DNA of 64,000 nucleotides from assembly GCF_003937915.1 (NCBI RefSeq), contig NZ_RHUM01000008.1, positions 51,631-115,630 on the forward strand. Direction: 5' to 3'. The stretch is from Erwinia sp. 198 (GTDB lineage Bacteria; Pseudomonadota; Gammaproteobacteria; Enterobacterales; Enterobacteriaceae). Position numbers and translations under genes: made by a program. The notes below the pieces were generated by a model. That model searched no databases, was not told the origin of the DNA, and saw nothing but the letters and a program-made list of their open reading frames with translations. This document shows positions 62,531 to 64,000 of the stretch, one piece after another. Positions within the stretch are counted from its first letter, which is position 1, and each line of letters starts with the position of its first letter.

Positions 62531-64000
<1,470 letters not shown>

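Overview
The window looks like chromosomal DNA of an enterobacterium (Enterobacterales). The right third carries the conserved block ssrA-smpB-ratAB-bamE-recN-nadK-grpE-ung-grcA-srmB-trmN6-nadB-rpoE-rseABC-lepAB-rnc-era. Proteins such as LepB and RseA differ clearly from the E. coli versions, and grpE sits directly next to ung, whereas in E. coli these lie far apart. DUF3289/DUF943 genes also point to a Pantoea/Erwinia-type genome (Erwiniaceae). The genus is an inference from sequence memory, not from a search.

Layout. (1) 1-45,200 is one large accessory region abutting the 3' end of ssrA (tmRNA, minus strand, 45,206-45,569). Its left part (1-15,100) is a patchwork of mobile-element debris and interbacterial-competition genes: a duplicated DUF3289/DUF943 module, a diguanylate cyclase, two decayed copies of a phage P4-type alpha helicase gene, an orphan Tlde1-type (DUF2778) peptidoglycan effector with a probable immunity gene, an ABM/ACT/ArsR operon, a second methionine aminopeptidase paired with a ParD-like protein, a small tyrosine recombinase, a possible HEPN protein, and a CP4-57-like tail (ardB, radC-like, yeeT, cbeA, cbtA). 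In that tail yeeT and the toxin gene cbtA each carry one in-frame stop. A block made of the ssrA-side terminator plus an ssrA-end remnant occurs three times (about 4.86, 12.58 and 45.11 kb), which suggests successive P4-family insertions at ssrA.

(2) 15,300-31,900 is a coherent catabolic cluster: two CitMHS-type carriers, otnC, otnK, an isopropylmalate-dehydrogenase-family enzyme, an Asp/Glu-racemase-like protein, a LigI-like amidohydrolase, an MFS carrier, a signal-less solute-binding protein, an AcnA-like hydratase, a LysR regulator, a beta-propeller lactonase, an SDR and a GntR regulator. I found five 24-bp inverted repeats of the form TGCATTT-N10-AAATGCA, one in front of each divergent transcription unit and one in front of the GntR gene. 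They tie the whole 16.5 kb into one probable regulon for an unidentified hydroxylated di/tricarboxylate or sugar-acid lactone. This is the best candidate for an undescribed system.

(3) 32,300-45,000 holds a flavin amine oxidase, a three-gene efflux operon (SmvA-like MFS, membrane fusion protein, RND pump) with a divergent SmvR-like TetR gene and a 17+17-bp palindromic operator, a MipA/OmpV porin, a MarA-size AraC regulator, a VOC protein, and finally a P4-type integrase whose catalytic C-terminus has been replaced in frame by an almost complete short-chain dehydrogenase.

(4) 45,200-64,000 is core genome for trans-translation, stress response (heat shock, SOS, sigma-E, anaerobiosis), NAD synthesis, RNA modification and processing, and protein secretion. 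Several promoters can be read directly: sigma-32 at grpE, LexA boxes at recN, an FNR box at grcA and a sigma-E promoter at rpoE.
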